Below, in pieces: positions 17,482 to 25,871 of a stretch of DNA of 43,945 nt (within the stretch, counting starts at the first letter, position 1; every line of letters starts with the position of its first letter). Where the stretch lies: contig JAQAJJ010000040.1 of NCBI GenBank assembly GCA_028278675.1, positions 1-43,945 on the forward strand, in the 5' to 3' direction. Made by a program: the position numbers and the translations under genes. This stretch comes from Candidatus Azophilus lithoversatilis (GTDB lineage Bacteria > Pseudomonadota > Gammaproteobacteria > Pseudomonadales > Azotimanducaceae). The notes below the pieces were generated by a model. The model did no database searches, was not told where the DNA came from, and saw only the letters and a list, made by a program, of their open reading frames with translations.

Positions 17482-18237
17482 ATGCCGGAGCCTTCATCCG
17501 CCCCCAGCATATCCACCGCCCCGGATGACGCACGGCGGCGCCCGGCGAGCGGTGCCCGGCCGCGCCCCGGCGGCAACGGCCGGGGCGGCGGCCGATCGAT
17601 CTTCATCAACTTGGTGGTCGCCGCGCTCGTTGCCGGCCTCAGCGTCGCCGGCTGGTTCATCGCCAACCAGCATCAACTGCTCGTCGAAGAACAGCGCAAC
17701 GCGGCTGAGGCCGACGGTCGCCTTCGGGCTTTGGAGGACCGCCTGCGCATGACCGATCAGGTCATGAGCGAAACCGAGGCCGAAACCGACGAAGAGATCA
17801 ACTTCTGGGAGTCTGAGGTCCGCAAGCTCTGGGCCGTGGCCAACGAGCGCAACAGGAACTGGATTCAGGACAACCAGAAGCTGCTGCAAACGCAGAAGGC
17901 CAATATCGCTAGCCTGCAAAGCTCCGACCGCACCCTAAAGAGCGCTGTGGACCGCCACGACAAGGCCTTCAATCAACAGCAGGTGCTGATCGATCAACTG
18001 GCCAGCATCGAGCTGCAGCTGCAGCAGGTGCTTCGGGGCCAGCGGGATCTCGTGGACCGGGTCAACGCCATCACACAGACCGCGGCGGCATCCAAAAGCC
18101 GCGTGGCCGAAAATGAACAGGCCATCGCCGCCATCGACGCCTACCGCGTCCAAGTCAACACCCGGCTCTCGAGCATCGAGAGCCAGCTACGGAGCTTGGC
18201 GGCGCGTCCGGCACCGACTCCGGTACCGGCGTTGTAG
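17482..18237 (+). CDS. Membrane-anchored coiled-coil protein, unknown function
   Basis: A 251-aa protein. The N-terminus is Pro/Arg/Gly-rich and cytoplasmic (to about residue 38). One membrane helix follows (about 39-61, IFINLVVAALVAGLSVAGWF), then a long heptad-rich coiled coil (about 65-235) and a Pro/Ala tail. The topology is that of a type II anchored periplasmic coiled coil. I cannot assign a family. It may be co-transcribed with the preceding PuuD-like gene. It ends 8 bp before the stop of the convergent aminotransferase gene. Confidence 0.7.
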   Translation: MPEPSSAPSISTAPDDARRRPASGARPRPGGNGRGGGRSIFINLVVAALVAGLSVAGWFIANQHQLLVEEQRNAAEADGRLRALEDRLRMTDQVMSETEAETDEEINFWESEVRKLWAVANERNRNWIQDNQKLLQTQKANIASLQSSDRTLKSAVDRHDKAFNQQQVLIDQLASIELQLQQVLRGQRDLVDRVNAITQTAAASKSRVAENEQAIAAIDAYRVQVNTRLSSIESQLRSLAARPAPTPVPAL

Positions 18238-18245
18238 AGCCGATA

Positions 18246-19556
18246 CTAGCAGCCGGCCACCTCGTCCACGGCCTCGCGCAGCACTGCGGCCATGGTGTCG
18301 ATGTCGCTTTCCGTCGCGATGAACGGTGGACCCAGCAGGATGGCATCGCGAAACTCGCCGGTGCCCCCCGCGTAGAAGAACACGCCGCGCCTTAGCGCCG
18401 CTTGGACAACCCGAGCCCCGATCTGGTCCGCCTTCGGGAAGGGGGCCAAAGTGCTGCGGTCGGCGACGATCTCGATGCCCTGCAGCAGGCCCCGCCCCCG
18501 GGACTCGGCGACATGGGGATGGTTGGAGAAGGCCTCCCGCAGCCGTGTCGCCAAGTGTTCGCCGAGTTGGCGCACCCGCTCCACCAAGTTCTCCTCGACC
18601 ATGATCGTGAGCACTTCGGCCGCCGCCGCGCAAGCGCCCGGGTGGGCGCCGAAGGTGTGAAACATGAGATTGTAGCCGGCGGCATCGATCGAAGCGCCAA
18701 GGGCTTCGGTCGTGAACACCCCGCCCAAAGGCGCATAGCCGCCCGCCATGCCCTTACCGCCGACCAAGATGTCAGGCGCCACTGGCCAGTGTTGATGGCC
18801 AAACGGCAGCCCGGTGCGCCCGAAGCCGGTCATCACCTCATCGAAGACCAGCAGGATGCCGTGCTCATCGCATAGGCCGCGGACCTTAGGCCAGTAATCC
18901 TCCGGAGGCACGATGGCCCCTCCGGAAGCGCCGGTTATCGGCTCCACGAACAGGGCGGCGATGGTCTCGGGACCTTCCCGCTCGATCACCTCGGCCATGG
19001 CCTCTACGTAATGGTCGCCCGCCTGCGGGTGGTGTGCACCCAAGGGACAACGCAGCGGATGCGCCGTCGGCGCCTTCGGGTAGTCAGGCAGCGCCTGCTC
19101 CAGCCCCTGCCGCCGCGCCCAATGGCCGCTTATGGCCGTGGTGGTGAAAGTCGCGCCATGGTAGGAAATGTCCCTGGACAGGATCTTTCGCCGTCCCAAG
19201 TCCCCTTGCGCAGCGTGGTGCATGAAGACGAGCTTGACTGCTGACTCCACCGCTTCGGAGCCGCCGGACGTGATGTGCATGCGGGTGATGCCCTCCGGCA
19301 GCCAATCCCGCTCCAACGCCTCGACCATGGCCTGGCGCGACGGCGTGATCCAAGGCGGCACCACATAGGTGGTCGCGGCAGTGGCCTTGGCCAAGGCGTC
19401 AACCACCCGCTGGCGGCCATGGCCCACGTTGGCGACCACCGCGCCGCCGGCGGCGTCGAGAATGGCTTGGCCGTCCTTGGTGAACAAATGGGCGCCCTCG
19501 GCCTTGACGATGTTCAGCACGGCGTCTCGGGAGAAGGGCCAATTCTGCTTGCTCAT
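18246..19556 (-). CDS. Class III (PLP-dependent) aminotransferase family protein
   Basis: A 436-aa protein from the ATG at 19556 (MSKQNWPFSR). It has the class III layout: an N-terminal GAHLFTKDGQAILDAAGG segment, the SGGSEAVESAVKL PLP-phosphate cup, the DEVMTGFGRTG motif with the conserved Asp for the pyridine nitrogen, and the Schiff-base Lys in GGKGMAGGYAPLGG. Relatives use beta-alanine, taurine, omega-amino acids or adenosylmethionine-type donors. The substrate cannot be told from sequence alone. An upstream extension to 19613 is open but not needed by the fold. Confidence 0.87.
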   Translation of the reverse strand: MSKQNWPFSRDAVLNIVKAEGAHLFTKDGQAILDAAGGAVVANVGHGRQRVVDALAKATAATTYVVPPWITPSRQAMVEALERDWLPEGITRMHITSGGSEAVESAVKLVFMHHAAQGDLGRRKILSRDISYHGATFTTTAISGHWARRQGLEQALPDYPKAPTAHPLRCPLGAHHPQAGDHYVEAMAEVIEREGPETIAALFVEPITGASGGAIVPPEDYWPKVRGLCDEHGILLVFDEVMTGFGRTGLPFGHQHWPVAPDILVGGKGMAGGYAPLGGVFTTEALGASIDAAGYNLMFHTFGAHPGACAAAAEVLTIMVEENLVERVRQLGEHLATRLREAFSNHPHVAESRGRGLLQGIEIVADRSTLAPFPKADQIGARVVQAALRRGVFFYAGGTGEFRDAILLGPPFIATESDIDTMAAVLREAVDEVAGC

Positions 19557-19760
19557 GAAGAACCTAAATTGCCAGTTGGCGAGGGCGGGCACTGTAATCC
19601 TTTTGGCCAACAAAACTCAAAGGCTTTGCGTCCCCTAGCTGGCCACTTTGTAAAAGGGTCGCCAAGGCAACGCTGACCGACGACGAAGAACTCGGTTCGC
19701 CGTTGAACCGGCGATCGAGGGCGTTCTCACTTCGCCCCTAACCGCATCGGGACAGCGGCT

Positions 19761-20180
19761 TCAGATGTCGCCCGAAGGCCGCAGTGGTCCGCGCATTTCC
19801 TTGATGCCGGCTCGCCGTTGCTTTTCGTCCCGGCGCCGGGCCTTGGCACCGGCAGTTGGCCCTGTGGGGATGCGACGCTTCGGCACTCGCCGGGCGTGTT
19901 CAATCAGTGCGCCGAGGCGTTCGATGGCAGCCTCCCGATTGCGCTGCTGGGTGCGGTGGGTGTCGGCGAAGACTACGATTTCGCCCGCTGCGGTCAGGCG
20001 GCTGGCGGCGAGCTGCTTCAGTCGTTCGCAGACCGCTGGATCAATCCCCGCCTCGTCCAGTTTCAGGCGGCACTCAACGGCCGTTGCGACCTTGTTGACG
20101 TTCTGGCCGCCCGGACCTCGGGACCGCACGAACTTCCAAGCGAGGGCGGATGGGGGAATGTCGATGCCGCCGATGTCCAT
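19761..20180 (-). CDS. arfB: Peptidyl-tRNA hydrolase ArfB (YaeJ)
   Basis: A 139-aa release-factor-like protein. It has the GGQ motif in RSRGPGGQNVNKVAT (about residues 19-33), followed by the small GGQ domain and a basic C-terminal tail (about 105-135, rich in Arg/Lys) that would enter the empty mRNA channel. It has no stop-codon-recognition domain. ArfB hydrolyses peptidyl-tRNA on stalled non-stop ribosomes. Length is typical. The gene stands alone. Confidence 0.93.
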   Translation of the reverse strand: MDIGGIDIPPSALAWKFVRSRGPGGQNVNKVATAVECRLKLDEAGIDPAVCERLKQLAASRLTAAGEIVVFADTHRTQQRNREAAIERLGALIEHARRVPKRRIPTGPTAGAKARRRDEKQRRAGIKEMRGPLRPSGDI

Positions 20181-20391
20181 GGCATTGAATTATCGCCGAA
20201 CGGAGCGCCCACCGTCATCGGCCCTGACTATGCCTCGGGCTTCGCTCGGCAAACCTATAGCTCAGTCGCTGCACAACTGATAGGCTGCACCACTTGCTCA
20301 TGGTTCGGCTCAGGCGCAGGCCTTGGGGCATTGCGGGCGTTGGCCGCCAGGACCTGACCGCAACCACTCAACCGAAACGGAGAGACCGCCC

Positions 20392-20901
20392 ATGTCCACT
20401 TCCCTATATGACGCCTCTGTCGGCCCGTTCCGGCAGATCCTCGGCGCCACCGCCAACGTGCTTGAGAAGGGCCGCACCCACTGCGAAGCGAGCGGCATCC
20501 CACTTGACGACGTGGTCCAGATGCGACTGATCGACGACATGCTGCCGTTCCAGTTCCAAGTCGTTTCCTCGGCACACCACTCGCTCGGGGCCCTCAAGGG
20601 CGTCGAAGCCGGTGTCTTCACGCCACCGAGTCCGGCCGGGGAGGACTACGCGGGCCTGCAGGACCTCATCACCCAAGCGCTCGAAGGGCTCGACGCCTTC
20701 ACGCCGGAGCGAGTGAACGGGTTCGAGGGCAAGCCGCTCGAATTCCGGCTCGGCAAGAACGCCATCCCCTTTCAAGGCGAGAAGTTTCTACTGGGGTTCT
20801 CTCTGCCGAACTTCCTCTTCCACGCCACCACCACCTACGACATGCTGCGCATCAAGGGCACGCCCCTCGGCAAGCGGGACTTCCTGAACCTGTTCCAGTA
20901 G
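20392..20901 (+). CDS. DUF1993 family protein
   Basis: A 169-aa protein from the ATG at 20392 (MSTSLYDASVGPFRQILGAT). It matches DUF1993 along its length, including the RLIDDMLPFQFQVVSSAHHS helix and a C-terminal SLPNFLFHATTTYDMLR segment. DUF1993 has a DinB-like four-helix bundle with possible metal-binding His residues. The function is unknown. The 211 bp between arfB and this gene hold nothing I can assign. It lies 77 bp upstream of the broken dehydrogenase. Confidence 0.87.
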   Translation: MSTSLYDASVGPFRQILGATANVLEKGRTHCEASGIPLDDVVQMRLIDDMLPFQFQVVSSAHHSLGALKGVEAGVFTPPSPAGEDYAGLQDLITQALEGLDAFTPERVNGFEGKPLEFRLGKNAIPFQGEKFLLGFSLPNFLFHATTTYDMLRIKGTPLGKRDFLNLFQ

Positions 20902-20909
20902 CCCCTTGA

Positions 20910-22062
<1,153 letters not shown>

Positions 22063-22065
<3 letters not shown>

Positions 22066-22149
22066 CGAGGCAATGCCTTCTGCCGGCGAGTGGGCGGTCG
22101 CCCGGAGCAGAAGTTGACTCATGTGACAACCTCAATCCGCGATCAGGAA
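22063..22149 (+). repeat. Intergenic repeat family F, copy 1
   Basis: Beginning at the stop codon of the dehydrogenase, this stretch resembles the DNA that begins at the fur stop codon (37822-37954). Shared parts include TAACGA, GGCGAG, GCGGTCGCC (22094-22102), AAGTTGACT, TGACAACCT and GCGATCAGGA (22139-22148). Copy 2 has about 45 extra bases in the middle. The GTTG and CAAC motifs ten bases apart form a weak dyad. Function unknown. Confidence 0.65.
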
Positions 22150-22154
22150 AGTTG

Positions 22155-22285
22155 GTGTCCTGTCCGGCTAATTCGTGTGATTATTCGTGGCCCTTTCGCC
22201 CCTTGGCCGCGTTGCTCCGCCTTGTGTGGGGCCAGAGACGAAAGGGCCTAGCGCCTAAAACCCACGAATCAACCGGACAGGACAC
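22155..22285 (+). mobile_element. Structured inverted-repeat element E, copy 1 (131 bp)
   Basis: A non-coding element bounded by GTGTCCTGTCC and GGACAGGACAC. The arms continue as GGCTAATTCGTG (22166-22177) and CACGAATCAACC (22263-22274), pairing 10 of 12. Next come unpaired TGATTATTCGT (22178-22188) and TAGCGCCTAAAACC (22249-22262), then a second stem GGCCCTTTCG (22189-22198) with CGAAAGGGCC (22239-22248). A related copy lies at 35829-36031. It has no transposase. The right end is four bases before the ATG of the amidohydrolase, and AGGA within it can serve as that gene's Shine-Dalgarno. Best described as a MITE-like or structured-RNA-like repeat. Confidence 0.85.
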
Positions 22286-22289
22286 TAGC

Positions 22290-23309
22290 ATGAACCAAGC
22301 CGATTGGCTGGCCCAGGTCAGCGAGGACATCATCGACCCGGAACGCCCGATCTGCGACCCGCACCATCATCTCTGGGACCACCCGGACAGCCGCTACCTG
22401 CTCGATGAACTCATCGCCGACACCGGCAGCGGCCACAACGTCGTCAGCACGGTGTTCGTGGAATGCGCCAGCATGTACCGCGCCGAAGGCCCCGAGGCGT
22501 TGCGGCCGGTGGGCGAAACCGAGTTCGTCAACGGCGTGGCGGCAATGTTCGCGTCCGGCGGCTACGGGGCGATGCGGGCGTGTGCCGGCATCGTCAGTTA
22601 CGCGGACCTGACCTTGGGCTCAGCCGCGGGCGAGGTGCTTGACGCCCACGTCGCTGCCAGCCCGCGCTTTCGCGGCATTCGCCATGCGGCCGGCTGGGAT
22701 GCGAGCGACGAGGTGCGCAATTCCCACACCAATCCCAGCGAGCATCTTCTGGGCGATTCCGCTTTCCGTGAAGGGCTTGCCGAACTCGACCGGCGTGGCC
22801 TGTCATTCGATGCTTGGCTGTACCACCGCCAAATACCGGAACTGACCGATCTGGCCCGCACCTTTCCCAACACCACCATCATCTTCGACCACTTTGGCGG
22901 CCCCTTGGGCATCGGCCCCTACGAAGGTCAACGGGAGGCGATCTTCGCGCAGTGGCGCAAGGACGTGGCGGAACTCGCCCGCTGCGAAAATGTGTACGCC
23001 AAGCTCGGCGGGCTGGTGATGCCGATCAACGGCTTCGGCTTCCACAAGCGCGAACGGCCCGCCACCTCCGATGAACTCGTCACCGCCACCGACCGCTACT
23101 ACCGCCACGCCATCGACTGCTTCGGCGCCGAGCGCTGCATGTTCGAGAGCAATTTCCCGGTGGACAAGGCCAGTTGCTCCTACGCGGTGCTGTGGAACGC
23201 CTTCAAGAAGCTGGTGGCCGACGCCTCCAATGCTGAGAAGGCTTGGCTGTTCCACGATGCCGCCGCCACTGCCTACCGGCTCGACGCCCTTTCGGCACAC
23301 GCGGCGTGA
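22290..23309 (+). CDS. Amidohydrolase-2 family metal-dependent hydrolase
   Basis: A 339-aa TIM-barrel protein from the ATG at 22290. The metal-binding HXH motif is in ICDPHHHLWDHP (about residues 24-35). Further conserved signals are FRGIRHA, IIFDHFGGP and the late FESNFPVDK motif. Relatives include 2-pyrone-4,6-dicarboxylate lactonase and other lactonases or decarboxylases of the COG3618 class. Its substrate is not predictable. The start directly follows the structured repeat E, whose terminal sequence supplies the likely ribosome-binding site. The stop overlaps the sulfotransferase start (GTGA), so the two genes are coupled. Confidence 0.87.
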   Translation: MNQADWLAQVSEDIIDPERPICDPHHHLWDHPDSRYLLDELIADTGSGHNVVSTVFVECASMYRAEGPEALRPVGETEFVNGVAAMFASGGYGAMRACAGIVSYADLTLGSAAGEVLDAHVAASPRFRGIRHAAGWDASDEVRNSHTNPSEHLLGDSAFREGLAELDRRGLSFDAWLYHRQIPELTDLARTFPNTTIIFDHFGGPLGIGPYEGQREAIFAQWRKDVAELARCENVYAKLGGLVMPINGFGFHKRERPATSDELVTATDRYYRHAIDCFGAERCMFESNFPVDKASCSYAVLWNAFKKLVADASNAEKAWLFHDAAATAYRLDALSAHAA

Positions 23310-23956
23310 GCCTGAAGGTCATCGGCGCCGGCTTCGGGCGCACCGGCACACTCTCGCTCAAGGGGGCGCTGGAGCAACTCGGATTCGGCCCCTGCTACCA
23401 CATGCTGGAGGTGGGCCAGCACCCGGACCACGTCGCGGACTGGCGCCGAGCCGCGGCCGGCAAGGCGGTGGATTGGCCGAAGCTGTTCGAGAACTACCAA
23501 GCCACCGTGGACTGGCCGTCGTGCAACTATTGGGAGACGCAGTTGGCGGCCTTCCCGGACGCCAGGGTGATTCTTTCCGAACGGGATCCCGAAGCCTGGT
23601 ACGCCAGCGTCATGAACACCATCTACCCCAGTTCGGCCAAGGCGCGGGAACAGGCCCAAAGCGGCTCCGACCCCGTTGCCCTGGAGCGCATGGCGATGGT
23701 CTATGAAGTGATCTGGGACGGTGTGTTCGACGGCCGCATGGACGACAAAGCGCACGTGATCGATTGCTACCTCGCGCACAACGCACGGGTGAAGCGGATC
23801 CTGCCGAGTGCCAAGCTGCTGACCTTCAACCCCGCCGACGGCTGGCCGCCACTGTGCGATTTCCTCGGCTGCCCGCAACCACACGATCCCTTCCCAAGCG
23901 TCAACACCACTGCCGAGTTCAAGGCTCGCGTATCCGGTGCGAGCAAGGGGCGCTAG
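23306..23956 (+). CDS. Sulfotransferase family protein
   Basis: A 216-aa protein from a GTG at 23306 that overlaps the amidohydrolase stop. The N-terminal KVIGAGFGRTGTLSLKGALE (about residues 4-23) is the 5'-phosphosulfate-binding loop of PAPS-dependent sulfotransferases. LSERDPEAWYASV (about 93-105) fits the 3'-phosphate-binding strand and helix. The size and motifs match the bacterial Sulfotransfer_4-like group. The acceptor is unknown. Co-translation with the amidohydrolase suggests a shared small-molecule pathway, but that is inference. Confidence 0.87.
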   Translation: MSLKVIGAGFGRTGTLSLKGALEQLGFGPCYHMLEVGQHPDHVADWRRAAAGKAVDWPKLFENYQATVDWPSCNYWETQLAAFPDARVILSERDPEAWYASVMNTIYPSSAKAREQAQSGSDPVALERMAMVYEVIWDGVFDGRMDDKAHVIDCYLAHNARVKRILPSAKLLTFNPADGWPPLCDFLGCPQPHDPFPSVNTTAEFKARVSGASKGR

Positions 23957-24049
23957 ATCGGTCTCATCCGATCGGTCGCAACCCTCAGCGCCTGGCCTCC
24001 GCCCGCGTTATCATCCTGCGCAAATCACTGGATGACTCGGAGGTGGTCG

Positions 24050-24322
24050 ATGTCACGGTATTCGGCGAAAGCAACCAAGAAGCGCACCATGGAGGAGCTC
24101 GATCCGGTCGAGTTCATTGGCGTGATCGAGGAGGGCGGGCGCAAATTCAACGAGGAGTGCGACCGGCTCGGCATTTCCCGAGTGATCGAGCTCGACGGCA
24201 AGGTGGTGCTCTACCACCCCGACGGCTCGCACACGCCCATCCCTGACCCCGATGATCGGGACGCCGTCATGGCATTGTTCAACCAGCACAAGGTGTCCTT
24301 GGATGGCGTCCGATTCCATTGA
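24050..24322 (+). CDS. Small protein upstream of the zeta toxin, putative antitoxin
   Basis: A 90-aa soluble protein from the ATG at 24050, preceded by GGAGGTGG. It begins MSRYSAKATKKRTMEELDPV, is acidic in the middle, and ends with DPDDRDAVMALFNQHKVSLD. I do not recognise a named family. The downstream zeta-toxin gene starts inside it (ATG 24303, stop here 24320-24322), the arrangement expected of an antitoxin translated just before its toxin. It is not like classical epsilon antitoxins. The antitoxin role is inferred from position. Confidence 0.75.
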   Translation: MSRYSAKATKKRTMEELDPVEFIGVIEEGGRKFNEECDRLGISRVIELDGKVVLYHPDGSHTPIPDPDDRDAVMALFNQHKVSLDGVRFH

Positions 24323-25013
24323 CCGACCGCGCTTCACCATCTTTGCGGGACCGAATGGATCCGGAAAATCGACCGCCTACCACCGATTTCTCGATGCGGG
24401 CTACAACGCGGGCGAATACCTGAATCCGGACGACATCGCCAAGGAACTCGGCGCGACTTCGGCAGCGGCGGCGGTCATCGATCTTCGGGCTGGCCGGGAG
24501 GTGATCCTGCGAAGTCGCGCCCTTGTCGAGGCGCAGCGCCCCTTCGTGCGCGAGACGACTTTATCAAGCCGAGAGATATTGCGCAGCGTATCCGCTGCAG
24601 GAGACGCCGGGTATCGCGTAGTGATGGTGTTTGTCGCTGTCGGCTCAACAAAAGTAACCAAGACCCGAGTGAACGTTCGCGTTGCATCAGGTGGCCACGA
24701 CATCCCCAAAGAGGCTCAGGAACGGCGCTTTCCCCGGTCCTTCGACAATGCGCCCAAGGTGGCGCGCATCGCCGACGCCGCCTACTTCTTGGACAATTCC
24801 GGAATGCAGCATCGGCTTGTGGCCACTGCGCAACGCGGAACAGTCACCTTTTTCGACCCGCAGCAGGCCAATTGGGCCGAGCGGGCGATTAAGGGACTGC
24901 CAAGAACTCCACTGCTGCTTTCCCGCACGCAAGCCTTGGCGCAGCTGCGCGAGACGGAGCGATTGGGGACCTCCCTTCAGGTCCGGGAAGAGCGAGCCGC
25001 CTACTCCGCCTGA
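24303..25013 (+). CDS. Zeta-toxin family kinase
   Basis: A 236-aa P-loop protein from the ATG at 24303. Walker A GPNGSGKST lies at about residues 14-22, NPDDIAKEL follows at about 40-48, and a GGHDIPKEAQERRF motif lies at about 137-150. Zeta/PezT toxins phosphorylate UDP-N-acetylglucosamine and so block cell-wall synthesis. The last codons (EERAAYSA, stop at 25013) lie over a degraded copy of the 3' end of the downstream amidase gene read from the other strand, so the C-terminus may have been altered by rearrangement. Pairs with the 90-aa protein upstream. Confidence 0.87.
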   Translation: MASDSIDRPRFTIFAGPNGSGKSTAYHRFLDAGYNAGEYLNPDDIAKELGATSAAAAVIDLRAGREVILRSRALVEAQRPFVRETTLSSREILRSVSAAGDAGYRVVMVFVAVGSTKVTKTRVNVRVASGGHDIPKEAQERRFPRSFDNAPKVARIADAAYFLDNSGMQHRLVATAQRGTVTFFDPQQANWAERAIKGLPRTPLLLSRTQALAQLRETERLGTSLQVREERAAYSA

Positions 25014-25073
25014 GGTGCGGGCTGTTCGTCGAGGATTGGAGGCCGGCCTTGCTATGCCCGGTGGCTCGCTCGA
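24996..25073. repeat. Degraded copy of the amidase 3' end
   Basis: The sequence around the zeta stop codon (GCCGCCTACTCCGCCTGAGG from 24996) is nearly repeated at 25854-25934, where it is the 3' end of the minus-strand amidase. Read on the minus strand this copy gives ERATGH and then loses frame relative to EQATGH of the real gene. It marks a duplication bracketing the VapBC region. Confidence 0.75.
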
Positions 25074-25104
25074 AAGCGAGTTGACCGTGGCCTGCCACAT
25101 ATAT

Positions 25105-25155
25105 ATGGCAAGGTTGATATGGATTTGCCATACGAAGACAAACGATGGTCGTATG
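25105..25155. promoter_or_regulatory. Operator-like repeats upstream of vapB
   Basis: Two inverted repeats sit in AT-rich DNA just before vapB: ATGGCAA (25105-25111) with TTGCCAT (25125-25131), and CATACGA (25129-25135) with TCGTATG (25149-25155). The second overlaps the start codon. VapB or VapBC complexes commonly bind such dyads for autoregulation. The assignment is by position. Confidence 0.5.
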
Positions 25156-25383
25156 AAGACAACGCTCAACCTGAATGACGAGGTGTTGCGGCGCAGCAAG
25201 CGATGCGCCGCGCGGGACGGAGTCACCCTGACTCGATTCGTCGAGGATGCCTTGCGCGCCAAGCTTGCTCCCCAGCCCATATCGCAGTTCCGCTTGAGAC
25301 TGCTGACCGTGCACGGGACCCGTGCGCCGAATGTGGATGTCGCCGACCGGGATGCGCTCTACGACGTGATCGACCATCGATGA
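25153..25383 (+). CDS. VapB-like antitoxin
   Basis: A 76-aa protein with an N-terminal ribbon-helix-helix (MKTTLNLNDEVLRRSKRCAA followed by RDGVTLTRFVEDALRAKL, residues 1-39). The short C-terminal tail would bind the toxin (NVDVADRDALYDVID). This is the form of VapB antitoxins paired with PIN toxins. Its stop overlaps the PIN gene start (ATGA at 25380-25383). The gene is intact, although its toxin is not. Confidence 0.85.
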   Translation: MKTTLNLNDEVLRRSKRCAARDGVTLTRFVEDALRAKLAPQPISQFRLRLLTVHGTRAPNVDVADRDALYDVIDHR

Positions 25384-25566
25384 TTGCGGTCGATACGAAC
25401 GCTCTGGTCTATGCCCATCGAGCGGAGATGGACCTGCATCCCCGCGCAGCGGCCCAGCTAACTGCATTGGCGGAGGGCGATGCGCTCTGGGCATTGCCGG
25501 TCTTTCGCGTCACCGAGTTTCTCCGGGTCGTGACCCACCCTGGCATGGAACAAATCCGATTCGAAG

Positions 25567-25637
25567 CGAGGGCGGGACGCCCTCGAGCCGACCTTCGTTC
25601 GAGGCCATTCCTTCGGCTCGAGGGCGTCCCGCCCTCG
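25567..25637. repeat. Large hairpin repeat (24-bp perfect stem)
   Basis: Left arm 25567-25590 and right arm 25614-25637 are exact complements, with a 23-nt loop. Each arm is itself near-palindromic (GAGGGCGGGACGCCCTC), like REP-type repeats. It lies inside the broken vapC. No T-tract follows, so it is not a standard terminator. Confidence 0.85.
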
Positions 25638-25714
25638 GACGGCGCGAAGCGCCGTTCCCGCAGGCAAAGCGCTTGTTTCCTGCCAGTCGGCGTCCCGGGC
25701 ACCGGGTTGGGAAC

Positions 25715-25802
25715 TTCCATGGAACAAATGGAGACAGCCCAGCGGCTGGCCGGTTGTTCCTTCGGCGTCGGCGGCGTGCCGTTCTGGGGCAAGCTGAAGG
25801 CT
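25715..25802 (+). repeat. 87-bp repeat R, copy in vapC
   Basis: A full unit running from TTCCATGGAACAAATGG to GCAAGCTGAAGGCT. The same unit occurs at 33496-33583 and three times at 34528-34767, with few base differences. A 12-base piece also occurs at 25544-25555. It is open on both strands in several frames, here reading MEQMETAQRLAGCSFGVGG on the plus strand. Confidence 0.9.
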
Positions 25803-25871
25803 CGTATCTCCATTGAGGTCCGGGTCGCAGCCGGTGGCCACGACATCCCGAAAGCCGCCTACTCCGCCTGA
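25803..25871 (+). pseudogene. Zeta-toxin gene remnant
   Basis: Directly after the R repeat the frame reads RISIEVRVAAGGHDIPK then AAYSA and a stop. GGHDIPK matches the motif in the intact zeta toxin at about 24690-24715, and AAYSA plus stop matches its last codons. It therefore looks like a second zeta gene reduced to two short pieces, overlapping the amidase 3' end by 13 bp. Confidence 0.7.

Larger units (their letters stand above)
25380..25871 (+). pseudogene. VapC PIN toxin truncated by repeats
   Basis: The first 54 or so codons are a normal PIN N-terminus: MIAVDTNALVYAHRAEMDLH with the first acidic residue, then VFRVTEFLRVVTHP. At 25544 the homology stops and the frame runs through a partial 87-bp-repeat start (CATGGAACAAAT, 25544-25555), a large hairpin (25567-25637), unassigned DNA, a full 87-bp repeat (25715-25802) and a zeta-toxin remnant, to the stop at 25869-25871. 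The catalytic Asp residues of the C-terminal half are lost, so RNase activity is not expected. The open frame of 163 codons is chance plus the repeat's open frames. Confidence 0.85.

Noticed and set aside
20181..20391. Possible small gene between arfB and the DUF1993 gene
   Set aside because: No frame has a ribosome site and recognisable composition; open frames here are extensions of antisense shadows.
22155..22285. Possibility that element E is the end of a complete insertion sequence
   Set aside because: Both copies are short and contain no transposase frame, so it is listed as a non-autonomous or structural element. Flanks do not show a clear target duplication.
25544..25802. Direct and inverted repeats considered as a CRISPR array
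   Set aside because: Units are long, few, irregularly spaced and without unique spacers; no cas genes are present.
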